A stretch of DNA of 64,000 bases from Artemia franciscana. Taxonomy: Eukaryota; Arthropoda; Branchiopoda; Anostraca; Artemiidae. A program made the translations under genes and the position numbers. The notes beneath the pieces are model-generated. The model was not told the origin of the DNA. It saw only the letters and a list, made by a program, of their open reading frames with translations, and did no database searches. The stretch lies in contig NC_088879.1 of assembly GCF_032884065.1 (NCBI RefSeq), forward strand, positions 17,924,489 to 17,988,488, given 5' to 3'. Positions 46,600-58,430 of the stretch are shown here, piece after piece; the first letter of the stretch is position 1, and each line of letters opens with the position of its first letter.

Positions 46600-46935
46600 A
46601 AAAGGAGAATAACCCTCCAAACTTAATCTGATTTCGATGGAAGTTCCACCATCAAACAGTTCGTGGTAACGAACTGTAGTAAGGAGTGACCCGGCTAAAT
46701 AGTAACCGGAACTAAAAATTGGAATTTTTATCCTTTAACTCTTTACGCTAAAGTTTTTTACTGTTTTAAAAAGTAGGGTTAAGAGAAAGAGTCAAACTTT
46801 AGCGTTAAGAGTGAGGCATTGAGGAGGAAAAGCCCCTTTCATATACGGAGTGATTAATTTCCGTTCGTTTTAATTTCTAATGTTGCTCCTTACTTTCATT
46901 TAAAAAAACTTGTTTTTTTTATTTAATCAAATTCT
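46600..46935. repeat. two family A ends joined head to head
   Basis: 46,660-46,725 (AACGAACTGTAGTAAGGAGT, CTAAATAGTAACCGGAACT) is the inverse of the family's 3' end. 46,735-46,925 (ACTCTTTACGCTAAAGTTTT, then TTGCTCCTTACTTTCATTTA) is its 5' foldback loop and arm. The middle of the element is missing, so this is an internally deleted, rearranged copy. Confidence 0.7.
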
Positions 46936-47259
46936 AAACGACACCTGAAAGAAAATTTTTTACTCTTTAACTATGAAAATGTACAATACTATGTTTTTCG
47001 TGTAGCGGGTGAATGTTTACATGCTTGTTTTTCTTTGTTTTTTTGTTGTTGTTGCTTTAACCTGGAATGGGTTAAACCAGGTTAACGGTTAAACCAGGTT
47101 GCATTAACCTGGTAGAATTTTAGGAAAATTATAGTTCGAACGCAAATTAAGAGTTTAATTTCGAATATAAAAAATATCCGAAGGTAATATAATTTTTGGA
47201 GTCCCTGGGACTAAAGCTGAAAGTTAGAAAGAATTCCAATTCGGGGATACCTGTTTATT

Positions 47260-47400
47260 ACTACGAACTAGTTAGTAAATACCCTCCTTTACTAGTATTT
47301 GCTAGTAAAGTAAATTTACTAAATAGTAAAACCGGTACTTATTAAATAGTAAAATCGGTATTTACTAATTAGTAAATACCGAACTAGTTAGTAAAAGTGA
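47260..47400. repeat. cluster of short palindromes (AGTAAATAC/GTATTTACT words)
   Basis: CGAACTAGTTAGTAAATACC at about 47,264 recurs near 47,380. TTACTAGTATTTGCTAGTAA, TTTACTAAATAGTAAAACC and GGTATTTACTAATTAGTAA lie between. Words and their complements interleave, so several alternative hairpins can form. About 200 bp earlier (47,055-47,118) AACCTGG/CCAGGTT words do the same. Confidence 0.6.
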
Positions 47401-47999
47401 CCGAAACTCAAAAACCATCTAAAGAATCTAATTTGCATGATGATTCGAACTATGTCGAATTCACTAATTTTAGTGTAGTCATCATAAGGTATGAAATTCA
47501 GAAAATCTACCTCATTCTAGAAAAAAGGGACTAAAAACCCCCTTAAAAGTGGAATGATTTTGGTGCTAGTTACAAAATAAGATTCAGCATATCATATAAT
47601 GGTGTAGTAGAGATTTCTAGCAAGCAAAACTGGTACTTTTTTGCAAGGATGGTCGTTTTTTGTAACACTGGGGGGATTTGAGAGAATTTGTATACGAAAT
47701 TCTTTGATTCGTCTCATTTGCTCATAGCCAACTCAATTTTGCAAGTAGAGATGTTCAAGGGAAATCGCGCTGGAGAAATTTCCTGAAAGTTTGGATTCTT
47801 GAAAACAATTCCACGGAAGAAGGGATTTCCGGAGTGGTCGGAAAAACGATTAGAAATTAAAGGGTTTTTAAAATGAAAGTATGTTAAGGTGAATTTTTCA
47901 GGCTGAATCGTCCGCAAGAAATTTTACGGGGAGGGATTTTCAGCGAGGATGGAATTATCTAGAGGGTATTTTACGGAGGGGGGGGGGTATATTTTACGT

Positions 48000-48250
48000 C
48001 GGTCTCAATTACTTGCTCTTCACGCTAAACTTTGACTGTTTGTCCCATTTGTTTAAGAGTGACTCCTGAAACACAAGGATCGTTTAATTAAAATGGATGC
48101 TTTTTTAAAAGTGCTAAAAACCTAGTGTGAAGAACAAGGCATTGAGGAGGGGAGTAATCCTTCACATACGAAATAATTTCTGTTCTTTTTGAGTTTGAAT
48201 AATGCTCCTTGCATCTAGTTAAAAAAAACTGTTTTGTTTTTTTATTTAAT
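48000..48250 (+). repeat. family A fragment, second foldback region
   Basis: TTACTTGCTCTTCACGCTAA, AGAGTGACTCCTGAAACAC and ACGAAATAATTTCTGTTC correspond in order to 3,585-3,800 and 60,660-60,870 of the long copies. Confidence 0.65.
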
Positions 48251-48539
48251 TAAAGAGCGGGGTTGCTTTCCTCAAGAGGAGCATTTTTTTTTGGTTTTGA
48301 ACATCAAATATACTGAAATGACTTAAATAATTACTTTGGAACCATAAAGTTCAATCTCTTGCTAATTACTTTTAAGGTTCACAAGTTCTTGACACCCACT
48401 TGCTTTTTCCTTTGGCTCGTGAGATAATTTTTTTTTTTTTTTTTAACATGCTGCATATGGTTCAAGCGTATCTCCCTACTGACTCTATTTGAATAATTTA
48501 TTTTTAATTCCTTTTAGAGGAATCTAATAGAAATTCACG

Positions 48540-49560
48540 GCTATGCCAAGACTTTATAGACGTAAGATGCCAAGTTGCCCCATAATGGAATGTGTTGAAA
48601 AATTAGCCAAAGCCGTCATCTTTGACAATTCTCTATGCGAAAAGCTCTGGAAGAATTTGGGATTAAGAGGTCAACATTAAAAGACTATTTTAAAATATGA
48701 ATCGGGAAATAGCGATTGCAGACGAACATTCCCCTTTTCCAACACCCAGCAGTGGCTCCTAAAGTGATGGCTGTCACTTTAATTTGACAGAAAAAAGACC
48801 TTAAAAGGCAAGTGTTTAGAACTGAGTTAGAAAGATCGGTAGTAGAATATTTTGAGTTCCCTAGGGTGCACTTTGTGCAACGTGTGATACGCAGCGCTTA
48901 TCCCAGCACATTAAGACCAGCCCAATCAAGTATATGGGTCAACAGTGACCTGTTTTTACAAACCATGGAAGACTTCATAAAAAAGACAGATAATAAAAAT
49001 CCAATTATTGGATTTCTGTTAGTGTTGGACCCACTTAGACCCAGTTTAGTCGACCTTTGTAAGAGGTAAAGACGGAAAAGTTGAATATTGAAGGCTTCGA
49101 ACCTATTAGCAGGAACTAAAAAAAAAAAAGATTGATTTTAAAATGCTCTCTTAATGATCCATATTTTTAAAAATATTTTCCCTTGAAACATAATTTTCAT
49201 TAGTCAGGTGTCCAGTATGTATTCTTTCATTCGTGACATTTTTACGGAAATGGCTTTCTTTCCTTCTTTTATTACTGGTAGGCCGCTTCTATATGGGGGG
49301 GGGGGGGCTAGCTGATAAATCTTCTTCAGAATAGTTAGTTATAGATGTCAGTATATTCACTGCTAAAAGTCAAGTTTGGTTTCTCCAGAATTGCTTAGAC
49401 CGTTCCCAACGGTTGATGGAACACTTAACAACAGGTCATGGAAACCATATAAGAGGTGGACCTAGAATATTGACTGACACACTAGAAAAAGAAGTCAACT
49501 GAAGTACAAGCAGATAGCAAAGAGAAGGATATGCAAGCGAGATTATAAAGTCTAAAAAGT
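48540..49560 (+). pseudogene. pogo/Tigger-like DNA transposase relic
   Basis: 48,544 starts MPRLYRRKMPSC. After a frame change comes KALEEFGIKRSTLKDYFK, matching the psq-type helix-turn-helix at the N-terminus of pogo/Tigger/Jerky transposases ('FGIPRSTLKDYVK'). Next is VFRTELERSVVEYFEFPRV. Then, after a jump across the middle of the protein, SSIWVNSDLFLQTMEDFIKK with PIIGFLLVLDPLRPSLVDL stands where the family has 'LLILDNH-SH': the DDE acidic and His residues are lost. Near 49,455 GGPRILTDTLEKE matches the family tail. So: internal deletion, frameshifts, inactive. A ~300-bp unlike stretch (49,080-49,375) splits the tail. Confidence 0.7.
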
Positions 49561-52240
49561 GGTTGGACAACTAAAAACACCTCAAGACTCCCAGACTGCT
49601 TCTTCTGCACACTGCACACTGCATTCTACTGCAAACTGCTTCTACTGCACAAAAGGTGCAGATGGCACTAGACGAGTTTGATAGCAAATTATGTGTGAGA
49701 GGTCAAAAAGCGGTCACGTACTCAAATGCAATCTTTCGTCCTACAACAATCGTTAAAATTACATCTCAAATTTATATTTTGGTGTTTGTAATCATTTATT
49801 ATCTTATCTGTCTGTATCTTCTTAGTTTTATACTCAATTGGATATGGGTCTCACTACGTGGGGTGACCTCGGACAGTGAGCAAAAATAGATTTTTTTTTT
49901 AGATGTGTTTAAAGCAGAAGAAATACGAACGCTGGACCGAAGAAACTTCAGGACAAAACAAGTAGTTTGAGCTTTCGAAGTCACCAATCGGTCAAATAAG
50001 CTCATGAACACAGTTTCCCGAAAGTGGCTCTCTGGGATAACCCGGGTTCCCCTATTACTGATATTTTTTCGTTTTCCCATATGCTTTTAAGGAACCCTTG
50101 GGGTACCCGTACAACGAATTAGGAATCCCCTGAATATGCCTTTCGAAAACCTCTTGTTTAGAGAATTAACTGAAACCACTGAAAATTTGTTCTAATTTAA
50201 AAAAATATACTAATTCGTCATTATTTATAATTTTTGGTTATTGGACATGTGTATGATCCTGTTCACCACGTATTCGAGAAAAAGAGTGCTTGGGAATCAT
50301 AGAAAAACGGTGACAAAACAACACGGTAGTGTTTATCGAGTTGTCATGGAGAATTATAATGTTCTAAAAGTTGTTCCCTTTTACTTCTTCTGCTGACTAA
50401 GGCAATAGGCATTCAGTCTTAATCCAATTTTGTTAACATGAAGAAAAGGGCACAAGAAGGGAATATATCGGACAGTCTATCCATCGACAGGTAAAATAAA
50501 TTTTATTTTAGACGTTTAAAATACCTTTATATGTCTCTTAGATTTTGTCTTTTCAAACCCGTCAATAAAAAAGAAAAACCCTAAAATACAGAAAAGTTTT
50601 AGCATTTATAACGCTAATTATTTCTTAAACATTGCAAAAGACAAAATATTTTTGAGCAGATGATGTTCTTCAAGGAACTGTTAATATAGGCAATGAAGTG
50701 ATTGGTAAGTAGTCGGAAAAGTACATAGGATTCTTTGCTAGGTTAATTCTATAGTCAAGCATAGGTGTTGCAAAGACAGTAAAACCTGAATTAAATTTGT
50801 TCGTTATCTATTTTGAAAAAAATAGTGTAACATGTAAGGAGGGGGGGGGGGGTTGTTAAAGCTATTAATTAGGCAATAAAATTGCTGAGACTCCCAAATA
50901 CTATGCTTTTCTCTTGTGAGAGTTTTCATTGTTCCTGTTTTTATTTTCTTGTCTGTTAAAAAAAAAAATAAAAAATTGATGTTGAGACAGAAGAATTATT
51001 CTTTCGAAAAACGTATCCAAATGCTTTGAAGAGTTAGTCCCCATAGTACTAGTAAAACAAAAGAAAAAAGTGTATTTATGAAATAACCAATTGAATAACG
51101 AAAGAAATAACGAATTTTGTCCTATTCAAAAAGAGTTAAATTTGCCCAACAGAAGCGAATGCTACCCTATCACTTCTTTTATTCGAGAAAAAATAGACTT
51201 GTGTAGCACGCGGGCACTACAGCGTTTAATCAGAAAGGTTTTTGAGACACCCTAACATGTAATAGGCTCTTCCGATCAGAAAATCAAACGAAGTTTTTGA
51301 AATCGAACGTTATCCTTGATTTTCTCCTGTGTCTTATTGGTTCTGTGATTTTAAGCTCTAGCTTTAGCGAATACTCAGATAAGTCTGTTTGTTACAAAAT
51401 TCTACACAAGATTTAAAAATTAATAGTTCCTCCTTTGAGTCAAGTACTTAACTTTTTTTAAAAGGCAAGAAAAGATGGTCAAGTGCTGTCATCAGTATTG
51501 TAATTGGCATGCTTGCTGCCTGGAATGGAAACTTAGAAGTGCCGCCTTCTTTGTTAGCTTTGAATAACCAGAAAATGGTGGAGATAATATTAACAGTCCA
51601 ACTGTATTTTTATTATATTTTTTATGAGCATAATAGTAACGACAGAGTCAAACATAAACTTACACATATATAAGACACAATAAATGACGGGAATACGTCA
51701 ATGACGATCTGGGATGAAAATAAATTAATGCTGTGAACTTCAGGCTGGTGAATCAGTGGGTGTGGTGCTGTGGTCCAAGAGGTGTATTCTGCATCGTCAG
51801 CCTTGGTTGCAATGGTATCATTACTCCTTCGACAGTTGGCACTAGAGGGATCGATATGGCGTGGAGGAGAAGGTATTGACACTATTGCGGAGTGTGCGGG
51901 ATTTGGGAAGGTGGATATTTTCAGTTGAGTTGCGTGAATAGATATGAATGAGATTGTTAAATAGAGGGTGAGATTTGATGTGTTGGTGTTAGGTTAATAG
52001 AAATTAAAACTACCGTTACCATTAATGGTACCCTGGTATCAGTAATCTTTAATGGTTGATGAACGGTAAATTGTTAATGATTAATTAATCAATAGGGATT
52101 AATGAATGTTAAATGGTATATGAACGGATGTTCCATTTACTTCTTTCTTATTAGACAGTTTTTTTTTTGTTTGGTCAACAAGCCTTTTTAAACTTTCGGT
52201 AACTATGAGCCGAGGTTCATTGCAACGCTATAGCTATAAT
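49561..52240. other. unassigned sequence
   Basis: No gene recognised. A minus-strand 86-codon frame at 51,622-51,882 (SNDTIATKADDAEYTSWTTA) is the only stretch with protein-like composition and may be a transposon scrap. Others (49,656-49,889; 49,799-50,080) overlap on opposite strands and look like chance. G-runs occur near 50,838-50,853. Confidence 0.4.
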
Positions 52241-52265
52241 TGAAGGTAGGTTTTGGGCCATTGTC

Positions 52266-53160
52266 CAACATATTTCAAGTCTTCAAAGCTCGCCGGCTGC
52301 CTTATATGAGTATCAAAAGCGCGAACTCCGTTCAAAGGGTTAATTTTAATGGTTGATTGACTTATCCACTCTATTGTGTATCAGTTAATTTTAGACAATC
52401 ACGGTATGTAGGAATGAATTATACGGAAGTTCAATTCTTGTGAGTCGGTCCAACATATTTCAAGTCTTCAAAGCTCGCCGGCCCTTCGCTTTTTTCAATT
52501 TTGAACTTAGGAAGTGTATTGGGATTAGGAGGTGGTTTTGATTTCTCAGTGTAAATTTTTTACAACAGACCTATGTCAGATGAGCATGAGGAATCTTCAA
52601 CACGCATTAAAATTTTGCACCAGTGATTTCCAATTTTCAATCCAAACCATAATCTACCACTAATTGTCTAACTTCTTTTAATATCTTCACAAATCGGAGG
52701 TCCGATGCTCCATCTTCTGATAATCCCGTAACATGCTTTAGAAGTAACCCTCCACTCTTTTTGTGCTCTCCATCACTTCTCTATTTACTGCTCCTTTCAA
52801 AGTGACGTCCGTAGATTGTGTGCATCCCCCCTATTACGCCACTGTCTATTGTAGGTATCAGAAGGGCAAACACTGGTCAAAGGGCCAGTTTTAATGCTAT
52901 ATTGACTTATTCTGTTTCTATTTTGTATCAGCTGATTTTTAGACAATCACGGTATGTAGCAATGAATTATCCAGCTGTTTAATTCTTGGGAAGTTTATTC
53001 CAAAAACTGCCTTATGTGAGTATCAAAAGCGCGAACTCCGTTCAAAGGGTTAATTTTAATGGTTGATTGACTTATCTACTCTATTCTGTATCAGTTAATT
53101 TTAGACAATCACGGTGTGTAGGAATGAATTATACGGAAGTTCAATTCTTGTAAGGTTTAT
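52266..53160 (+). repeat. interspersed direct repeats, ~145 bp, three copies
   Basis: GAGTATCAAAAGCGCGAACT, CAAAGGGTTAATTTTAATGG, TTGACTTATCCACTCTATTG and AATTTTAGACAATCACGGTA run together at 52,305-52,441 and 53,018-53,155 (about 97% alike). A more diverged copy lies at 52,855-52,990. A second short repeat, CATATTTCAAGTCTTCAAAG with CTCGCCGG, occurs at 52,268 and 52,452. This block abuts the left end of the foldback element. Confidence 0.85.
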
Positions 53161-53587
53161 TCCAATTAACTGGAATCATGTTGGGCAAAGTGGTGAAATG
53201 AGAACATTAGTAGTCAGAGGGTTTCAGTTTCGTCGACACAGTCTCCCCTTCGATTCCTGGTCCTGACATTTTTTTAAACTTCTTCAAGCTGCAGCTGCAT
53301 GTTACAGAATAGGGAATATTTTCTTCTAAATGCAGGTGTATGTTACGTCAGAGGGAATGTTTTCTAAGCGAAGCATATGTTAGTTGCTTTAAAACCTACA
53401 AGAGCCGGGGGTTTGTTTATTTTTGCTTGTTATAAAATTTTTTTTTCTTAAAAACCTATGAGAGCCAGGGCTTCTTTACTTCAATATCTCTTTGCTTGTT
53501 AAGAAATAGGATTTACTTGTTACCTAATAAGAGGTGTCATAGTCCATTAGTCAAACGAGGAAGTCCCAGTTGTAACAAAGAGACACA

Positions 53588-53722
53588 CCTGTGGACGTTA
53601 CATAATGACAGTGCACATGTGGGTGTTACGTAATGGTAGCGAAAACGTGGGATGTCACGTAGTGGCAGCGTACACATGGGGTGTTAAGTAATGACGATGC
53701 TAACGTGGATTGTTACATAATA
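53588..53722 (+). repeat. ~35-bp tandem repeat, four units
   Basis: GTTACATAATGACAGTGCAC, GTTACGTAATGGTAGCGAAA, GTCACGTAGTGGCAGCGTAC and GTTAAGTAATGACGATGCTA begin successive units, each closing with ACGTGG- or CATGGG-GTGTT. Only in the left arm of the foldback element, which helps to explain the arms' unequal length. Confidence 0.85.
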
Positions 53723-54404
53723 CTTTAATATATTGTTTTTTCTTCAGAATTTCATTTTTTCTTCCGGATTTCATTTTCTTTCATGGTATTTTTTCCTTCA
53801 AGGCGTTTTTTTAGATTTAATTTTCTTTCAAGGCGTTTTACGAGGATCCTTTACAACCTAAAACCTTTTTCGGCATTAGGATTCAAGAGGGACTTCCCCT
53901 CAATGGAATGGGGCGCTAGACATGAGGACTATGAAAGCCTTTCTAATATTATGATTTGGGGGATACTTTCTACATCATAACCTATTGCAAGCAAGCTGTC
54001 TGTCTCGCTTACTAGAATAATTAAATTGTTCGCATGTTTCCAACTTTTTTCAAATGAGAGCACACAAGCATCCCAATGTTATTGATACTCCTGGCTGTTA
54101 CAGCGTTATTCATTGTATAATGTGACTTAGACAGGTTAAGATAGATATTGAATCAGAAATATATTACATAGCATTGGCTTTTGACATATCATTGCGTAAA
54201 TGATTACGTATTAAAGTTATATTCTGGAAGTGGAAATCCAAAGAATGAAGGCTTTTGTACATACAGATTTTGTTAATAAAAAACGTTATAAATCATAAAA
54301 ACACAGAAAAAGCAGCTAAAACAAAACAGACTAAACCTCAATTGATGGGGGCCTCTCTAATCAATTGAAGGGAGGGGAGAGATGGAGGGTTGATATAAGA
54401 GGTA
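53723..54404. other. left-arm-only sequence of the foldback element
   Basis: T-rich start with two TTTCTTTCAAGGCGTTTT-like phrases at about 53,795-53,840, then unremarkable sequence with no partner in the right arm. Either a later insertion or the remnant of a longer original arm. Confidence 0.4.
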
Positions 54405-54840
54405 AATTTGAGCCATATTAAAAAGTATGTCTGAGAAGTCGTAAAGAAAATGCATTGCTTCTATTGCCGTATATGAGCCACCAGCAATAAAAAGAGATAC
54501 AATTTTTGCATTCGGTCATTTCTGAGAGGTTTTAATGAAAATGATACGTTTCTTTGAGCCAAAACTATGCATATTTCACGCTGCCGTAACAATAAGTGTC
54601 TGACCCAACCCCTAGCAACCGATTTGAAGGATGGTTTGTTATTAGAGATAAATTTAAGCCATGTTAAGAGTTGTTTCTGAGAGATCTTAATGAAAATGTC
54701 ACGTTTCTTTGAGCCAAGACTATGCATATTTCATGCCACCATGACAATATTTGGTTCCTTAGAGGAGGTGGGTTGTTATTAGAGATAAATTTTAACTATA
54801 TTGAGAGTTACATCGGAGAGGTCTCAATTCAAACGCCTCA
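54405..54840 (+). repeat. ~150-bp tandem repeat, about three units
   Basis: AATTTAAGCCATGTTAAGAG-type starts, then TCTGAGAGGTTTTAATGAAA, ACGTTTCTTTGAGCCAAAAC and ATGCATATTTCACGCTGCC, recur at about 54,405, 54,520, 54,650 and 54,790. Left arm only. Confidence 0.75.
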
Positions 54841-54849
54841 TTTTTGCGA

Positions 54850-56430
54850 CCGGTGTTAGATTTCAGTCCTCCACCAACCAAAAAATTCTTTTAACAACTC
54901 CCACCTTAACTTTAAACCGTAGAAAATGCTATTCCATGCAGTACATGCCTCCGAAGTAATATTTGGCTGAACTGGTGCTTCCCAGTGATACATATTATCT
55001 TTCCTCAGGTATTTTTTCAGATATTTTGATGATAAAATCACACATTAAATCGATTGGTTCATGTTTTCCCAAATCAACCCTCCATGGTGCAACCATGTCA
55101 ATTCACGCCACCTTCCCACCCTATTATTAGGCCCCTGGTACTCTCTAATCATTCCTAAGATATTTTTCAGGTATTTCTTGTTAAAAATCATGTATTAAAT
55201 CCGTTGGCTTATGTTTTCGCAAGTCAAGCCTCCATGATACACAATCTCAATTCATGCCACTGTTTCGTACTATGACAGGCCCTCTGGCACCCCATACCAC
55301 CATTAAATTGATTGATTCATGTTTTCCCGAGCCAACCCTCCATGATACATCGTGTCAATACAGACTATAGTATGACACTACTATTGGCCCTCTGGAACTT
55401 CCCAGAACGGCACTCGAGTGATAACCAGAGGGAACCCGAAGAAGAGGAAAACCATACCAAAAAAACACTTCGTCGTAAGTACTAGTGGAACCTGAAGTTT
55501 TTATCAATTAAACGGTCCAAGACCAATTGGAAGACCTCTGGGTAGCAGCACATTAGGGATGATTGTTGGCTCTTTCTGGATGCCCTGTGTAGCTCTGGCG
55601 GCACAGGAGGAACTAAGGTCTAAGGTAAGGGGGAACCCTCTGGCACCTATTCATCATTCATAAGACCTTTTTCAGATATTTTCTTGTTAAAAAACATGCA
55701 TTAAATCCAATGATTAATGCTTTTGTAAGCCACTTCCAGCGTGATACACTGTCTCAATTGACGCCACCATGCCCCATGAAGGCTTGCCCTGTGGCACACT
55801 CTAGCACTTCTGATTATTCCGAAATATTTACCAGATATTTTTTCGTTAAAAATCACATATTAAGTCTTTTTGATCATGTTTTCGCAAGCCAACCCTCCAT
55901 AATATACCACGCCAATTCACACCACCGCCTCACACTATCACTGGCCTTCTGGAACCCTCTGGCATCCTAACATGATTTCTAAGATATTTTTGAGATATTT
56001 TCTTGTTAAAAATCATGATTTAAATCCTTTGGTTCGTGTTTCCGCAAGCCATCATAAACATGATACACCATTTCAGTTCTTGCCACCCTGTCCCACTATG
56101 ACTGTCTCTCTGGTACCCTCTAGCATCCATTTAGCATTATTAAGACATTTTCTAGCTTATTACCATCTATCATTATTAGGTAAACCATGTCTATTCACAA
56201 ATCGTACCACGCTATTGCTGTCCCTCTGGCACCCTCCTCGCCATTCCTAAGACATTTTAGATTTTTATTGTTAAAAATATGTTTTAAATCCAATGGTTTG
56301 TGTTTTTTGCAAACCAGCCTCGACATGATACACCATGTTTGTTCACGCCTCTGTGCCACACTATGTCCCTCTCTGGCACACATTACCACACCTAAAGCAT
56401 TTTCACACATTTTCTTACAAAAATACTTTA
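54850..56430 (-). repeat. foldback left-arm array, ~150-bp units
   Basis: About nine degenerate units, each with CTAAGATATTTTTCAGATAT, TTGTTAAAAATCATGTATTA, TTTTCGCAAGCCA-CCTCCAT, GATACACCATGTCAATTCA, GCCAC and CCTCTGGCACCC. The same unit in inverse sense fills 57,570-58,430. At 55,420-55,640 about 220 bp of unlike sequence interrupts the array. Frames that look like short proteins here repeat with the units and are not genes. Confidence 0.85.
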
Positions 56431-56599
56431 TAAACTAAAATTAACCATCGTTTTTATTTAAACAGTCGAAATTTGCCATTTAATGGTTAGATTGATACGT
56501 TTCATCGCAATTCCTAGTCTGTGGTACTCAATGGCTCGTATATGGAAACCTCTGGAGTACATTTTCACACTTGAAGCACTTTCAGACATTTGTTTTTCC

Positions 56600-57345
56600 A
56601 TCTAACCTAACCTATTGTGTGTTGGTTAGGTTAGTTAGTTTAACCAAACATAGTAGTATGTGAGAAAAAAGCGTAAAAGTTTCACGAAGAGAAAAATTAA
56701 CATGCAACAAGTTTCACGAAAAAAAATATATTTTGTTTCTCGTAGACATAAATCATGATAGATTATGTTTCTTGAAGAAATAATCTACACATAAACAGTT
56801 TCATGAACAAAAATCAACAGGAATCACGAAGAAAAAATCAACATGGAACAAGATTCATGATGAAAAATATCATGATAAATTAAGTTGTACGAAGTAATAA
56901 ATCAACATAGAACAAGTTGCAAAGAGAAAATATTAAGATAAATTACGTTTCACGAACCAAAATCTGCTCGCAACATGTTCCACGGTCGGAATCAGTTAGA
57001 ATCAGGAAAAACAAAATCAATTTACAAGTTTCACAAAGAGAGAAATCAACAAGCAAAAAGTTACACGAAGAAGAAATAAACATACAAAAATTTCTTGAAG
57101 ATATACATAAGGATACATCAGGTTTCTTGAAGAAATAATCCACATGCAACAAGTTTCACGACAAAAAATAACATGGATCATGCTTCACAAAGAAAAAACA
57201 AACACACAACAAGTTTTTTGAACAGATAAATCAAGATACATTAAGCTTCACTAATAAAGTTCAGCACACAATCAGCTCCATGAACAATATAGGTTTTACG
57301 AGGAATAAAATAAATATACAAATTTCAAGATTTGCGTCAATTGCT
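56600..57345. repeat. foldback spacer: A-rich tandem repeat, ~35-40-bp units
   Basis: Close to twenty degenerate units built on CAACAAGTTTCACGAAGAA and AAAATCAACATG or ATAAATCATGATAGATTA. It sits exactly at the turn between the two inverted arms and is unlike either arm. The strand is strongly A-rich. The 73-codon frame at 56,917-57,138 (KSTSKKLHEEEINIQK) follows the repeat and is not a gene. Confidence 0.8.
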
Positions 57346-57569
57346 TGGAGTCAGCAGAAGAAGTGCTATTAGGAATTTTAATTTAAGTTGGAATGATTGT
57401 TTCTAGTTTAAACAGTTATTTTTATAGAAAAATGTCGAAAAATGCTTAAAGTGCGATAATGCAAACCAGAGGGTGCTATGTGCTAGCCATTGAGTACTAC
57501 AGACTGGGAATTTCCACGGAACATTGTAATGTAACAATGAAATAGCAAGAAATAGCAATGAAACAAAGG

Positions 57570-58430
57570 TCATTTTTAGTTTCTAATGTTATTTTTATTG
57601 GAAAATGTATGAAAAAGGTTTAAGTGCGATAAAATTCACCAGAGGGTAGCATAGTGTGACACAGTGAGATGAAATGACCGGGTGTGTGACAGTGAGGGTT
57701 GCTTACAAAAACGCGAACCACTGTATTTAAAACACATTTTTAACAAGAAGTTGTTTGAAAAATGTCTTAGGAATGACGAGGGGGACACCCGAGGAGGCAA
57801 GAGGAACAGTGATAGGGTGAATTGACGTGATGATATCTTGTGGAGAATTTCAAAACATCTTAAGAATCCTGAGGGGGGCTAGAGGATGCCAGAGGGGTAT
57901 TAATAGTGTGGCGCGGCATTGTGAATTAAGATGGTGTATCATGTTTAGAATGGTTTGTGAAAAAATTTTCAAAGGACTTTTAGCAGTATTTTTAACAAGA
58001 AAATATCTGAAAAATATCTTAGAAATGATAAAGGGGTACCAGAGGTTGCAGAGGGGTGCATAGTGTGAGACGTAGGTGAGAATGGCCATGGTGTATCTCG
58101 GAGGGCAGCCTTGTAAAAACATGAACCAATGAATTTGAAGCATGATTTTTAATAAGAAACTGTCTGGAAAGTGTCTATTAAAAATAATGAGGGGTGCTAA
58201 AGGGTGCCAGAGAGCAAGTTGTTGCATGGCACGGTGGCTTGAATTGATTTGGTGCATAAAGTCGGGGGATGGCTGGCAAAAACATGAGCCATTGGATTTA
58301 ATTCATGATTTTTGTCAAGAAAATATATGGAAAATGTCTTAAGAATATTGAGGGGAGCCAAACGGCGCCACAGGGCCAGTAATAGTGTGATACTGTGATG
58401 TGAATTGACATGGTACATCATAGAGGGTTG
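57570..58430 (+). repeat. foldback right-arm array, ~150-bp units
   Basis: About five units of the left-arm repeat in inverse sense: TTTTTAACAAGAA-TGTCTGAA, AATGTCTTAGGAATGA, GAGGGGT-CCAGAGG, GTGAATTGACATGGTG, TATCAT and AAAAACATGAACCA. Units differ by 15-25% from each other and from the left arm. Confidence 0.85.

Noticed and set aside
56600-57345. Regular short repeats that could be taken for a CRISPR array
   Set aside because: Units are degenerate, without unique spacers of fixed length, and the genome is animal.
55710-58421. Several 65-135-codon frames on both strands
   Set aside because: They recur with the ~150-bp units of the foldback element and differ from unit to unit by frameshifts.
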